Shown here: in pieces, positions 60,460-60,527 of the stretch
Layout: every line of letters begins with the position of its first letter
How positions within the stretch are numbered: position 1 is the stretch's first letter
Source: an uncultured Eubacteriales bacterium
Lineage (GTDB): Bacteria > Bacillota > Clostridia > Oscillospirales > Oscillospiraceae
Assembly: GCA_900321275.1 (NCBI GenBank)
Contig: ONVI01000019.1
Span: forward strand, 824-61,350
Reading direction: 5' to 3'
DNA length: 60,527 bases
The notes under the pieces: generated by a model
The model's input: the letters and a program-made list of their open reading frames with translations, nothing else
The model's database searches: none
What the model was told of the DNA's origin: nothing
Position numbers and translations under genes: made by a program

Positions 60460-60515
60460 CCGAGGCAGATTTGCGTCAGGCAAGGCAGCGGACGCAGAGC
60501 ATACTTTGTGTATGG
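60460..60515 (-). repeat. ATACACAAAGTAT-type repeat, copy 2
   Basis: On the minus strand ATACACAAAGTAT, CGTCCGCT, TTGCCTGACGC, AAATCTGCCTCGG, matching the order of blocks at 24818-24875. It lies in the metK upstream region and may continue beyond the right edge. Confidence 0.6.
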
Positions 60516-60527
60516 TCAAGTCCGATC

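Noticed and set aside
60369-60527. SAM riboswitch before metK
   Set aside because: I looked for a SAM-I type core and a terminator/antiterminator pair and saw none; only a repeat-like block is visible. A covariance search would settle it.

Overview
The window looks like a chromosomal stretch of a GC-rich, spore-forming Clostridia, most like the Oscillospirales (gut Oscillospiraceae/Ruminococcaceae). The signs are a Gram-positive PolC, the SpoIIGA/SigE sporulation pair, AdhE, the rpsF-ssb-rpsR and infC-rpmI-rplT operons, surface proteins with Clostridia-style repeats, and a dispersed palindromic repeat family in the intergenic gaps. There is no phage, plasmid or CRISPR signature. Genes on the two strands alternate in blocks, and the GC bias produces many long shadow reading frames that are not genes.

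Layout. 1-3.8 kb (minus): a sugar-binding lipoprotein cut by the left edge and built as a tandem duplication of an MglB-like domain; infC-rpmI-rplT with an attenuator leader and an ATC start; deoC. 3.9-7.2 kb (plus): a double OB-fold SSB-like protein and a receiver/four-sensor/GGDEF protein. 7.2-15.9 kb: a repeat cluster, a HAD phosphatase, an 1811-aa surface protein, and a divergent 656-aa exported repeat protein. 16-20.6 kb (plus): a GntR regulator/ABC ATPase/membrane protein operon and an HtrA protease. 20.7-24.4 kb (minus): a heterodimeric ABC exporter, one subunit with its tail overwritten by a palindromic insertion. 24.4-25.9 kb: a MITE-like element and a short aspartokinase.

25.9-36.7 kb (minus): pyrH-frr-uppS-[alkD]-dxr-rseP-ispG-polC. 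This is the conserved nucleotide/isoprenoid/translation cluster, but cdsA, usually between uppS and dxr, is missing and an AlkD-like gene flanked by repeats sits there. 36.8-39.7 kb: a DMT transporter diverging from spoIIGA-sigE, whose promoter has a widely spaced spoIIG-like form and appears to give a leaderless mRNA. 39.8-45.8 kb (minus): a second anchored surface protein, then adhE followed by a small kinase-fold gene, behind a promoter overlapped by a Rex-like operator.

46-47.2 kb: a PaaI-type thioesterase, tRNA-Arg, and a decayed sensor protein. 47.3-56.5 kb (plus): a sugar-acid catabolic island (KDPG aldolase, KDG kinase, TctCBA transporter, DMT exporter, zinc dehydrogenase, TIM-barrel isomerase, 2-hydroxyacid dehydrogenase). 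56.6-60.5 kb (minus): an AT-richer orphan gene, tRNA-Leu, rpsF-ssb-rpsR, a histidine-rich CsoR-family regulator, and metK.

No single locus is clearly a new defence or mobile system. The most notable items are the double-domain sugar-binding lipoprotein, the palindromic repeat family and its effects on genes, the sorting signal shared by the two surface proteins, the four-module GGDEF sensor, the leaderless spoIIGA promoter, and the Rex-like adhE control region. All calls come from reading the sequence; no database search was run.
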